This document shows, one piece after another, positions 19,072 to 27,102 of a stretch of DNA of 64,000 nt (its first letter is position 1; the number at the start of each line of letters is the position of its first letter). Both the position numbers and the translations under genes were made by a program. This stretch comes from Agrobacterium pusense (GTDB lineage: Bacteria; Pseudomonadota; Alphaproteobacteria; Rhizobiales; Rhizobiaceae), in NCBI RefSeq assembly GCF_900102105.1, contig NZ_FNBB01000002.1, positions 186,001 through 250,000 of the forward strand, in the 5' to 3' direction. Under the pieces are notes generated by a model that was not told the DNA's origin, did not search any database, and saw nothing but the letters and a program-made list of their open reading frames with translations.

Positions 19072-21624
19072 TCAAACGCGCTCCGTATCGCCCACCAAAA
19101 CCCCAATCCCGGCCATCAGCGCGTCCTCATCATAGGGCTTCCTGATAACCGGAACAGCGCCGAATTCATCCGGCACCATGCTGCCATCGGCGTAGCCGGT
19201 AGCGAACATGAACGGGATGCCACGGCGGTGAAGTTCCCGGGCGACGGGAATGGAGGTGTCCGAACCGAGATTGATGTCGAGAATTGCCACGTCAGGCACA
19301 TAGCTTTTCAGCTTTTCAATTGCCATCGCAGACGAAGTCGCCGTTTCGATGGTTTTGATGCCGTTATCCTCGAGCATGTTTTCGACATCCATGGCGATCA
19401 GCATCTGATCTTCGACGAGTAATATTTTCAACGGCTCCTCCCGGTTATAGCGGCTGGATTGCCGCGCGGGCTCATTTTCTGTGGGTACTTCGACACTTTC
19501 GGTGGCTGACGAGACATGACGGAAGGGCAGCATAATTTCTGCCTCCAATCCATCGGGCAAATAGCGCAACGTACTGCGTCCGCCGAGATCGTAAGGAATG
19601 CTGCGGCTGATAAGCGCCGTGCCGAAGCCGGCGCGGGATGGCGTCGGCAGTTTGGTGGTCAGCACTTCCCGCCACTCGATTTCGCAATCGCGGTTTTCGT
19701 TGACCCACCAGCGCACATGCAATTGCCCACCGTTCTGCGAAAGCGCGCCGTATTTGGCGGCGTTCGTCGCCAGTTCGTGCAGAACGAGCGCCATGACGGA
19801 GAAGGCGCGCGAATCAAGTGTGACGTGGGGACCTTCGAGTTTCACCGTCGTTTCCGGGGAACGATGCGGCGACAATTCCGCGTCGAGAAGATCGCGCAGC
19901 GCGCCGCCGCCTTCGCCTCGGATGATCTGATCATGGGCAAAGGACAAGGCTTGAATACGGCCCTTCAGGGCAGCCACATATTCCTGCAGGGTCTTGCCTT
20001 CCTGTGAGGGATTGCCGACCAGCGATTTGATGATGGCGAGAACATTCTTGACGCGGTGGTTGAGCTCCTCGTTCAACATGCGCTGCCGCACTTCGGCGCG
20101 TTCCCTTTCGCCGGCCATTAGCTCGCTGTGATGGAAGGCGACCTCGACCAGCGCAATTCTGGCGGCTTCTGCTATTTCCCGGTCATCTTCCGACCAGGGC
20201 TGCGCCCTCTGATGCACCGTCTCTTTCCAAATCGCGAAACTCTTGCGTGGTGTGAGACGGTCCCCCATCGGGCCGGTTTCATAAGATTTTTCCGGATTGC
20301 CGGCCCAGTTCAGATTTTGCACGATCTCTTTGCGGAAAAACAGGAGATAGTCCTGTTTCACCTGAGAAAGTGGGATGGCGAGCATTCCAGCTGCCGTGTC
20401 GGCGTAGATTTCCGCCTCAGGTATCGCCTGCGACAGCGCATGGGTCGCCCAGACCCTGCCTTCCGAAGCCGAGGCGACGAAACGCGCGAGCCTTGGAATG
20501 GCGTCATGCGGTGGTGTTGCGCCATGGCCGTGCCAGTTGTTGTCTACCCAGAGACCGACACCATCACACGGCATCAGATCGGCAAAATCCTGAAAACTGT
20601 CAATCAGCAGTTCTTCGATATTGGCGTGGTGCGCGGCGAGCCGCAGGAAGCGATCGAGCGCGGCATGGGCATGATTGACGGTGTCCAGCCGACGTTTCTG
20701 CTTGAGGACCTGCAAATGCATGGAGAAGAATTCTCCAAACATTTCAGCGGCAATCCTCACCGGCATGGTCAGGACACGCGGGGAATAATGGTGACAGGCG
20801 ATCAGACCCCAGAGGGCGCCATCGACAATCACCGAAATCGACATGGAAGCGGCGACGCCCATATTGCGAAGATACTCGCAATGGATGGGAGAGACGCTGC
20901 GCAGGTGCGCGAAAGAGAGGTCGAGCGGTTCGCCGGAGATATCGAGGGCTGGCAGCACGGGGATTCGTGTGCCGCTGGCATCAGAGATAATGCGGAGCGT
21001 GTTCTTGAGATAAAGCGTGCGGGCCTGCTGGGGTATGTCGCTGGCGGGGAAATATTGGCCGAGGAAGCTTTCCAGTTCCGGTTGCTTTGCTTCCGAGACC
21101 ACCTTGCCGGCTCCATCTTCCTCAAAGCGGTAAATCATTACCCGGTCGTAGCCAAGCGTTGCCTTTACCAGCCTGGTCGTTCTGGAGATGAGGCTTTCCA
21201 CGCTGTCCGCCTCGCGAATGCGATCCACCATCTTTCGTGCGGTGCCCAGGGGCTGGGTTTCGCTGCGGGACGGTTCGAATTCGATGATCGTGGTGGATTT
21301 GTAGCGGTGGAGCGAAATGTCGAAGCTTCGGCCGTCGCCCATTTCCGTTGCGGGCAACATGGCCGGGCGCGTTGTCCTCCCGGTTACAGTCAGCGCGTTG
21401 CGGAGATTGTGTACGAGGTCCTTGCCCAGAACCTCTTCGGCGGTCCGGCCATTGATATCGCCTTCCACACCCAGAATGTCGCAGCAATTTGCCGAATGCC
21501 GCAGCACCATGCGCAAAGCGTTATCGCAGGCGATGAGACAGCCATGGGGTTGAATATAGCCGGGGATATGGATGGGCTCGCGGTCGCAATTGGTCAGATC
21601 GACACGATAGTCAGTGGGTGCCAT
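19072..21624 (-). CDS. aphB: Bacteriophytochrome histidine kinase, Agp2/AphB type, with C-terminal receiver
   Basis: An 850-residue biliverdin photoreceptor. The chromophore Cys13 lies in DLTNCDREPIHIPGYIQPHG; PAS, GAF and PHY domains follow, with the PASDIP motif at 193-198 (Asp196), His248 and His278, and the PHY tongue PRKSF near 459-463. The kinase is of the HWE family: H-box ELNHRVKNVLAIIKSL with phospho-acceptor His523, the HELATNAAKYGALS N-box, and the IEWRE tryptophan motif. A receiver domain occupies about 732-850 with phospho-acceptor Asp783 (AILDINLG). Length, Cys13 and domain order match Agrobacterium Agp2, a bathy phytochrome with a far-red-absorbing ground state. No haem oxygenase gene is adjacent. 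Confidence 0.95.
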   Translation of the reverse strand: MAPTDYRVDLTNCDREPIHIPGYIQPHGCLIACDNALRMVLRHSANCCDILGVEGDINGRTAEEVLGKDLVHNLRNALTVTGRTTRPAMLPATEMGDGRSFDISLHRYKSTTIIEFEPSRSETQPLGTARKMVDRIREADSVESLISRTTRLVKATLGYDRVMIYRFEEDGAGKVVSEAKQPELESFLGQYFPASDIPQQARTLYLKNTLRIISDASGTRIPVLPALDISGEPLDLSFAHLRSVSPIHCEYLRNMGVAASMSISVIVDGALWGLIACHHYSPRVLTMPVRIAAEMFGEFFSMHLQVLKQKRRLDTVNHAHAALDRFLRLAAHHANIEELLIDSFQDFADLMPCDGVGLWVDNNWHGHGATPPHDAIPRLARFVASASEGRVWATHALSQAIPEAEIYADTAAGMLAIPLSQVKQDYLLFFRKEIVQNLNWAGNPEKSYETGPMGDRLTPRKSFAIWKETVHQRAQPWSEDDREIAEAARIALVEVAFHHSELMAGERERAEVRQRMLNEELNHRVKNVLAIIKSLVGNPSQEGKTLQEYVAALKGRIQALSFAHDQIIRGEGGGALRDLLDAELSPHRSPETTVKLEGPHVTLDSRAFSVMALVLHELATNAAKYGALSQNGGQLHVRWWVNENRDCEIEWREVLTTKLPTPSRAGFGTALISRSIPYDLGGRSTLRYLPDGLEAEIMLPFRHVSSATESVEVPTENEPARQSSRYNREEPLKILLVEDQMLIAMDVENMLEDNGIKTIETATSSAMAIEKLKSYVPDVAILDINLGSDTSIPVARELHRRGIPFMFATGYADGSMVPDEFGAVPVIRKPYDEDALMAGIGVLVGDTERV

Positions 21625-21877
21625 GAGAAAGTCTTTCGCACCCTGTGTCAGTCCTGCGCTGCAAATGCCGTGTTTGTCTATGGAAGGGATAGCCTGGATA
21701 ATTCATTATTATATTGCCAACCCTTCCCCGTTTTATGCAACTGCAGTGGCGGTTTTCCGTTCTGCTGTCATGGGCTGTTATCGCCCTGTCGTCTTATACT
21801 TATCGCCATCGGATAGAATTTGACATGGTGCAACGTTCGCAGCGCCGATTTTGTTCCCGACTATTTGAAAGAAAAAC

Positions 21878-22300
21878 GTGCCGCAGAAGAAAATAATCAT
21901 CTCTACCCACGGGCAGGGCCTTTACGAGTTTACCTCTGAAGCAAAAGGCTTCGTAAATCAGGCCGGCGTAACGGAAGGCTTGCTGACAGTCTTTGTCCGG
22001 CACACGTCCTGTTCCCTGCTCATCCAGGAAAATGCCGATCCCGAAGTCCGGCGCGATCTCACGGAGTTTTTCTCCCGTCTCGTCCCGCCTTCTAGCGATC
22101 CTTCCATGCGGTGGGTTGTCCACACCCTGGAGGGGCCCGACGACATGCCCGCCCACATCAAATCGGCGCTCACAATGGTTTCCATCGGCGTTCCCATCAC
22201 GGATGGCAGGCTCGTGCTTGGCACCTGGCAGGGCCTTTATCTCTTCGAACATCGCGATCAGTCGCATCGGCGCGAAGTCGTGCTGCATATCTCGCCGTGA
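21878..22300 (+). CDS. YjbQ family protein (UPF0047)
   Basis: A 140-residue protein of the YjbQ/UPF0047 family, sometimes annotated as secondary thiamine-phosphate synthase because some members rescue thiE mutants. Family blocks include TEGLLTVFVRHTSCSLLIQE, NADPEVRRDL and the C-terminal GTWQGLYLFEHRD. The physiological reaction is not established. The frame opens with a GTG at 21878, and no ATG lies near the expected N-terminus. It is divergent from aphB with a 253-base gap. Confidence 0.9.
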   Translation: MPQKKIIISTHGQGLYEFTSEAKGFVNQAGVTEGLLTVFVRHTSCSLLIQENADPEVRRDLTEFFSRLVPPSSDPSMRWVVHTLEGPDDMPAHIKSALTMVSIGVPITDGRLVLGTWQGLYLFEHRDQSHRREVVLHISP

Positions 22301-22449
22301 TGTGCGGATCCTGATCGGGGTGTGCGCGTTAACCACCCTGAACGCCTGCTGAACATTCGGTTCTGCTGATATTCAGATGGGCGAGTCTAGGGTCTCGTCA
22401 ATCGCCGGGGAAGTTCCCCCGACGTCAAAGAAACAAACGGAGTGAGTTC

Positions 22450-22785
22450 ATGTTCAGCACCTTCGCAAAAGCCGGCCTGGCTGCCCTCATCGCCCTTGGT
22501 GGTATTTCCGTCACCGCTCCAGCTGCTTCGGCCGGCTCGGATGTACAGTTCCGAGTTCAGGTTCAGGATGGTTATGGTCATCGTCCCGGCTGGGGCCGCC
22601 CGGATCGCCCGCGCCGTGGCTGCTCGCCCTGGCTTGCGGAAGAAAAGGCAAGCCGCATGGGTCTTCGTCGCGCGCGTGTTGTTGATGTATCTCCGCGCCG
22701 CGTCGTTGTTGCAGGTTTTGACCGCCACGGTCGTGACCGCATCGTATTCGCCAATGAGCGCGGCTGCCCGGTGATCCGCCGCTAA
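22450..22785 (+). CDS. Small secreted protein of unknown function
   Basis: A 111-residue product with a clear signal peptide (MFSTFAKAGLAALIALGGIS, then VTAPAASA, cleavage near residue 28). The mature part is basic and Arg-rich, with a Gly/Arg/Pro segment (GYGHRPGWGRPDRPRRGCSP) and ARVVDVSPRRVVVAGFDRHG, and two cysteines that could form a disulphide. I do not recognise a characterised family, though similar small periplasmic proteins are common in Rhizobiaceae. The start has ggag nine bases upstream, and a strong terminator follows. Confidence 0.8.
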   Translation: MFSTFAKAGLAALIALGGISVTAPAASAGSDVQFRVQVQDGYGHRPGWGRPDRPRRGCSPWLAEEKASRMGLRRARVVDVSPRRVVVAGFDRHGRDRIVFANERGCPVIRR

Positions 22786-22836
22786 AGGCAGCGATCCTGA
22801 TCGATCTGCCGGCATCCCCGTCCCGGCAGATGGACA

Positions 22837-22879
22837 AAACGCCCCTCGCTTCCTGAACGGTAGCGAGGGGCGTTTCATT
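22837..22879 (+). terminator. Rho-independent terminator
   Basis: Fourteen-base perfect stem aaacgcccctcgct/agcgaggggcgttt (22837-22850 and 22862-22875) followed by cattttat. It closes the small secreted-protein gene and, being symmetric, may also serve the converging SIMPL gene. Confidence 0.88.
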
Positions 22880-22941
22880 TTATCTGTGCTACGGCGGAGG
22901 TCGAGCCGATGCGGGGCGGCCCAAAAGCCGCCCCTTGCCGA

Positions 22942-23685
22942 TTACTGCTCGAGCGCGAAGGTGACGTTGACCACAACGCTGTAGCTGTTTTCACCAGAGG
23001 CAATCGGGACACTGTCCGCTTCCTTCGCCATGGAGGCGCGCATCATGGCCTGCGGCACCGGCATCGGGCGCTGCGAGTTTTCGGTGATCTGGATAACACG
23101 GCCGAGCTTTACGCCAGCAGCTTCCGTCAGGGTCTTGGCCTTGGAAAGAGCGTCTGCCACGGCCTGTTTGCGAGCCTCGGTGACGGTGGCTTCAGGCTTG
23201 TCGTTGGTGAAGCTGATGTCTCCACCCTGGTTGATGCCGAGCTTGACGGATGTATCGAGGATCGCGCCGAGCTTCTTCAGGTCCCGCACCCGCACGGTCA
23301 GGCCGTTGGATACCTGGTAACCGGTGATTTCGGGAGCGACATAGACGCCGTCCTTTGGCTCATAATGCTTGTAAAGCGGCTGCACCGAGAAGTTGCTGGT
23401 CTGCAGGTCACGATCCTCGATCGCCGCCTCCTTCAGCGCCTTCAGAACATCGGCCAGCGCCTTTGAATTTTCCGAAAGAGCGGCCGCCGCGGTCTCTGCC
23501 TGCTTGACGACGCTGAACGACAGGATTGCCATATCAGGAGCGATGGCCGCCTGGCCTTCGCCGGAAACGCTGATTGTGGCTTCACGCGGGGTGGCGTCCT
23601 GCGCGAGCAACTGGCCGGAGAGCGGCATCATGGCTGCTGCTGTCATTGCGCTAAGTGCAAAAAGGCGGGCCGATTTTGTCTTCAT
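22942..23685 (-). CDS. SIMPL-domain periplasmic protein (Omp28/BP26-like)
   Basis: A 247-residue exported protein with a signal peptide (MKTKSARLFALSAMTAAAMM, cleaved near residue 29) and a SIMPL/DUF541 domain (ATISVSGEGQAAIAPDMAIL, LQTSNFSVQPLYKHYEPKDG, ITGYQVSNGLTVRVRDLKKL, PIASGENSYSVVVNVTFALE). It resembles the Brucella immunogen BP26/Omp28, which assembles into channel-like oligomers; the function of the family is unresolved. It appears monocistronic. Confidence 0.92.
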   Translation of the reverse strand: MKTKSARLFALSAMTAAAMMPLSGQLLAQDATPREATISVSGEGQAAIAPDMAILSFSVVKQAETAAAALSENSKALADVLKALKEAAIEDRDLQTSNFSVQPLYKHYEPKDGVYVAPEITGYQVSNGLTVRVRDLKKLGAILDTSVKLGINQGGDISFTNDKPEATVTEARKQAVADALSKAKTLTEAAGVKLGRVIQITENSQRPMPVPQAMMRASMAKEADSVPIASGENSYSVVVNVTFALEQ

Positions 23686-23862
23686 GGTGTTTCCTCGTTG
23701 ATTGAGTCCCTTGAACGGGTATTGCCTTAGATTGTGTAGCTAATACGGCGGCACTGTTTGCGAAAGCATCAATGGCTTGTCGGGCTGTAAAAATTGCGTT
23801 AGAGCGTGACCACCGGATTCGAACCATTGCGAAACCGGTGTTTCGGATAGCGTTTTCCGAAG

Positions 23863-23938
23863 GGGCCTGTAGCTCAATGGTTAGAGCCGGCGGCTCATAA
23901 CCGCTTGGTTGGGAGTTCGAGTCTCTCCAGGCCCACCA
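23863..23938 (+). tRNA. tRNA with CAT anticodon, probably tRNA-Ile2 (lysidine type)
   Basis: A 76-base cloverleaf with acceptor stem gggcctg/caggccc, discriminator A and encoded CCA, D-arm agctcaatggttagagc, and anticodon loop ctcataa (anticodon 23896-23898). A CAT anticodon can mean Met or Ile2. The short D-loop and the variable-arm stretch cgcttggttg match E. coli ileX tRNA rather than elongator tRNA-Met, so after TilS modification it would read AUA as Ile. The tRNA call is secure; the Ile2 identity is inference. Confidence 0.93.
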
Positions 23939-24115
23939 TTTTTCTTTTTTAATCAGATGGTTGTTGATTTTCTGTGCTGATCGCAGGGGTGCTGTCGCGC
24001 CTCACGCAGTGTCGGTGAGAGCGCGTGGTGGGGATGAAAATCGTGTCCCGCAATCTCATTCGCTGAAAGCAGCCCGGCTTGCCATTTGAAGCAAACCGGG
24101 CCGCAGGATCGGACA

Positions 24116-24481
24116 TCAGTTGCAGACCCGCATGCTTTCGGTGTGCCAGCCGCCGTCATAGGAATTCGGAACCCGCCGGTCTTCAAACCAGCAGCGCGGC
24201 GGCGGCGGTGGCGGTTCGTAATAACGGGGGCCGCTATTACTGGCGATGGCGCCACCGATCAGGCCACCGATGACGCCTGCGGCGAGGCCTCCGGCAATGG
24301 CTGCGCCATCATTGTGGCGACGGTGTTCGCGATAGGGCGGTGGCGGCGGGCCGCCACGGTCGTAACCCCGATCGTAACGCGGACGGTAGGGATAGTCCTG
24401 CGCGCTGGCGCTGCCATAGGATGCGAAGATGCTGCCAGTGGCAACAAGCGCGGCAATCGTGGAAAGAATTATCTTTTTCAT
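24116..24481 (-). CDS. Small exported glycine-zipper protein
   Basis: A 121-residue product starting at the ATG at 24481 (MKKIILSTIAALVATGSIFA), with a signal peptide cleaved near ASAQD. A Tyr/Arg/Pro-rich segment (PYRPRYDRGYDRGGPPPPPY) is followed by a glycine-zipper helix (AGGLAAGVIGGLIGGAIASN), a second Pro-rich run, and a C-terminal domain with two Cys (CWFEDRRVPNSYDGGWHTES). Glycine-zipper proteins usually associate with the envelope. I do not recognise a defined function. The frame extends upstream to 24541, but those codons precede the signal peptide. Confidence 0.82.
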   Translation of the reverse strand: MKKIILSTIAALVATGSIFASYGSASAQDYPYRPRYDRGYDRGGPPPPPYREHRRHNDGAAIAGGLAAGVIGGLIGGAIASNSGPRYYEPPPPPPRCWFEDRRVPNSYDGGWHTESMRVCN

Positions 24482-24641
24482 CGGGCTACTCCATAAGCCT
24501 GCTTCGGGAGATAGAGGCTCATTATGCCCGCATGATGGCACGGAACTGCTGAACGGCTTGTGAATGTTTCATTTTTACGGAGTTCATATTGTTCCGTTTT
24601 TTCGCAGAGCGGATCGTAGCCTGCGCTGGACTTCTGCAACG

Positions 24642-24668
24642 AAAAAAGCCCGGCGGATGGCCGGGCTT
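24642..24668 (-). terminator. Rho-independent terminator of the porin-like gene
   Basis: Nine-base stem aagcccggc/gccgggctt with a five-base loop; read leftward it is followed by a T run. It lies 24 bases after the outer-membrane protein stop. Confidence 0.88.
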
Positions 24669-24691
24669 CAGTCAACGAAACTCGATTGTGA

Positions 24692-25324
24692 TCAGAACTT
24701 CACGCCGAGGCCCACCTTGACGGTGTGCTGGTCAAGGTCGGTATTGATGCCAAATATGTCCTTGTCGCCGTAATCGTTGTAACGATATTCCAGCCTGCCG
24801 AAGACATTGTCGGTGAAGGCGTAATCCAGACCTGCGCCAACGGTGTAGCCGTTGAAGGTGGCGCTGTCCTTGCCGGCGCCGGGGGTGTCTATGAAGCCGC
24901 GTGTGGCGGTCCAGCCGGCGGTGCCATAAAGCAGGGCGCGATCGAAGGCATAACCAACGCGGCCACGAACGGACCCTTGCCAGTCGGTGCCAATGTTCAC
25001 ACCCGCATAATCATTGTCATTCCAGTTATAGTCGACGTCACCCTCGATGCCGAGAACGAAATTATTGTCGAACTGGTAATTGTAACCCGCGAAGGCGCCG
25101 AGAATGCCGCCATCGAAATTATCCGAGCCTATGGGGGCACCGGCCGAAAAATCGCCATTTGCCCAGCCCGCGCCACCTTGAATACCAAGATAAGGACCAG
25201 ACCAGGTGAAGACCGGCAACGTTTCCTGTGCAACCGGAGGCGCCGGTGTTTCGTAGACGGCATCCGCGGCCATTGCGGTGCTGGCCGAAAGGGCCAGGAG
25301 CGACGTTACGATCAGCGTTTTCAT
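24692..25324 (-). CDS. Outer-membrane beta-barrel protein (Omp25/Omp31-like)
   Basis: A 210-residue protein with a signal peptide (MKTLIVTSLLALSASTAMAA) and an eight-strand barrel of alternating aromatic strands: WSGPYLGIQGGAGWANGDF, GILGAFAGYNYQFDNNFVLG, RGRVGYAFDRALLYGTAGWT, and the C-terminal HTVKVGLGVKF ending in Phe. This is the Omp25/Omp31 porin-like family of Rhizobiales. The ATG at 25324 follows cagggagaaaacg; the frame extends 11 codons further without a signal peptide. It carries its own terminator. Confidence 0.92.
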   Translation of the reverse strand: MKTLIVTSLLALSASTAMAADAVYETPAPPVAQETLPVFTWSGPYLGIQGGAGWANGDFSAGAPIGSDNFDGGILGAFAGYNYQFDNNFVLGIEGDVDYNWNDNDYAGVNIGTDWQGSVRGRVGYAFDRALLYGTAGWTATRGFIDTPGAGKDSATFNGYTVGAGLDYAFTDNVFGRLEYRYNDYGDKDIFGINTDLDQHTVKVGLGVKF

Positions 25325-25759
25325 CGTTTTCTCCCTGAGCTGACTGATATGTAGCATAGTTTAGTAACTTTTAATATGGGGTGGCTTTCGGCGGTGCCAA
25401 GGGGCGGCTTGTCGTCCCTGCCGGCTGGCCTACTTACCTCCATGCCGCGGCGTTTCGTTATGTCCCGCCATGCTGTTCTGATGCTGCGAACGTCTTCGGC
25501 GGCGTTTGGTTCCCTTCGCCGTTCTTTCTGGGACGGCAATGCCAGCGCTATCTGTCACGCTTGGTTGTCTTGACACCGGGGGGAGCACCCATAGAGTTGT
25601 GGCTGACGGCTGCGATGCCGGTGCTTCGCGCCATATGCTAGAGGCTTGAGCCGCCGTCGAGATAATACCCCAACGACCGCCTCGCGCGGCCGTTTGTGGC
25701 TGGAAGGGCATGGGAGGGCAGAAACGTATGGAGATTTATTTTAGCGGAGGAGGGGCGAC
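25325..25759. other. Gene-free region between the porin-like gene and the next CDS
   Basis: 435 bases with no gene I can support. Short open frames exist on both strands (for example 25430-25711 leftward) but their translations are low-complexity and lack ribosome sites. The leftward promoter of the porin-like gene should lie in the AT-richer part at 25340-25380, and a Shine-Dalgarno for the rightward gene is at 25746-25755. Confidence 0.4.
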
Positions 25760-26212
25760 GTGATTGTCGGAGCCGTTCTCAGCGCCATTCTTCTCCTCAC
25801 CCTTATTGCATTTCCGCGGCATCTCAAACCAGTGGTCATCTGCCTGCTCCTGATATGGGCCGGCACGGCTGCCTTTGTCATTTACGACTGGCGTCGCAGC
25901 AGCCAGCGGTTGGAGCATATCGTCGCGACTGCCGGGTTCGAGGCCGCCTGTCCGGACCCTGCACTGCCCATTCGCGTCAGCTTCCGCAATGATAACAATG
26001 TCGCGGTGCAGCGTCTGACCTACACGCTGGAGGGCTTCGAACCGGCCTTTCGAGCTTCCGTATCGTTCGATCCCTATCAGGTCAGCGAAAGGCGGATCGA
26101 AGCCGGGGAAACCTTCGCCGCCTGCCGGACATTTCGCCTGCGCAACAACGAGCGGGTGGAACCGCAAAGGCTGGAGTGGCGGGTTACCGTCATTTCCGCC
26201 GAGTTTGATTGA
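25760..26212 (+). CDS. Hypothetical membrane protein
   Basis: A 150-residue protein starting with GTG at 25760, with ggaggagggg four bases upstream. Two N-terminal hydrophobic segments (VGAVLSAILLLTLIAF and VVICLLLIWAGTAAFVIYDW) precede a domain of about 100 residues, with a conserved-looking Cys pair (AACPDPALPIRVSFRNDNN and TFAACRTFRLRNNERVEPQR) that has the strand pattern of an immunoglobulin-like fold. I do not recognise the family. It stands alone, 181 bases before the phosphatase gene on the same strand. Confidence 0.7.
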   Translation: MIVGAVLSAILLLTLIAFPRHLKPVVICLLLIWAGTAAFVIYDWRRSSQRLEHIVATAGFEAACPDPALPIRVSFRNDNNVAVQRLTYTLEGFEPAFRASVSFDPYQVSERRIEAGETFAACRTFRLRNNERVEPQRLEWRVTVISAEFD

Positions 26213-26393
26213 AGAGATCACACCGGTGCCGGCAATCACGGTATTTTGAGAATTTATGCCTCGGTCCAAAGGCCCTGTATTGCAACCGCTCCATGGGCCT
26301 GCCGTGCCCCGGCTGCTTGCGAAGCGCACGGGCCGCGACGGGGCGTGACTTGTTTTCGCCGGTTTGCGGTGTCATCTGCCACACATTCGATTG

Positions 26394-26972
26394 ATGTCGC
26401 GGGTTGATGTTTTGCGTATTTTTCTGAAGTTTTTGAAGATCACGGCCATTGGCCTCGTTGCCCTCCCGGTTTTGGCCGGCGCACATATGGGCATCGGCCA
26501 GCTGACGGGGAATTTTCACGAGGTCATTCCCGGCGAGCTTTATCGTTCGGCTCAGCCGAGTGGCAAGGACATCGCCGCTTACGCCAAGGCCTATGGCATC
26601 AAGACCATCATCAACCTGCGCGATGAAAAGCGTGAAGCCTGGTATGATACCGAAAGCAAGGCCGCGAAAAACAACGGCATCCGGCTGGTCGACTATCCGC
26701 TGAGCTCAAGCGAGAAAGTCTCGGTGGAAGATTCAGAAACGCTGGCGGCGGTGCTGCGCAACGCGGAAAAGCCTGTTCTCATCCATTGCGAACATGGGGC
26801 GAACCGCACCGGGCTTGCCTCTGCGATCTATGTTGCCGCCGTGGCAGGCAAGAGCGAGGCGGCCGCCGAGTTTCAACTTTCGCCCTATTACGGCCATGTG
26901 CCGATCCCTGGCATCGGGCGTTATGAAATGTATCAGTCCTGGGATGACTTCGAGGAAACAATCGGGTTTTGA
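26394..26972 (+). CDS. Membrane-anchored dual-specificity/tyrosine phosphatase family protein
   Basis: A 192-residue protein with an N-terminal hydrophobic anchor (FLKITAIGLVALPVLAGAHM) and a cysteine-based phosphatase domain. The P-loop HCEHGANRTG has the CX5R signature with Cys132 and Arg138, preceded by ELYRSAQPSG and IKTIINLRDEKREAWYD, as in DSP/Siw14-like phosphatases. The likely location of the catalytic domain is the periplasm. The substrate is unknown; such enzymes act on phosphotyrosine or inositol polyphosphates. I start at the ATG at 26394. Confidence 0.87.
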   Translation: MSRVDVLRIFLKFLKITAIGLVALPVLAGAHMGIGQLTGNFHEVIPGELYRSAQPSGKDIAAYAKAYGIKTIINLRDEKREAWYDTESKAAKNNGIRLVDYPLSSSEKVSVEDSETLAAVLRNAEKPVLIHCEHGANRTGLASAIYVAAVAGKSEAAAEFQLSPYYGHVPIPGIGRYEMYQSWDDFEETIGF

Positions 26973-27037
26973 CTGTTGCTTTATCCTCGGCCCAATGCCG
27001 GGGATTTAACCGCGTTGCGTCCGGCCTATAGGCTGCA

Positions 27038-27064
27038 GATGCCCGGGACAAGCCCGAGCATGAC
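27038..27064. repeat. Single copy of the dispersed intergenic palindrome
   Basis: Core cccgggacaagcccgag flanked by gatg and catgac. It is the same unit, in the same orientation, as the right half of the composite at 6394-6480, here in the gap between the phosphatase and epimerase genes. Confidence 0.6.
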
Positions 27065-27102
27065 AGTGGAGAAGTCTTCGAACGCCGTTGCGAACAACGC
27101 GC

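Noticed and set aside
20128..21816. 562-codon frame opposite the phytochrome gene
   Set aside because: Antisense to a gene with all catalytic residues intact; low-complexity translation.
23800..23862. A second, reversed tRNA fragment (gattcgaacc) before the tRNA gene
   Set aside because: Only the T-loop-like decamer is present, with no acceptor or anticodon arm; it is more likely part of a dispersed repeat.
25325..25759. Short open frames in the porin upstream region
   Set aside because: No ribosome sites, no hydrophobic or domain pattern, and frames on both strands overlap each other.
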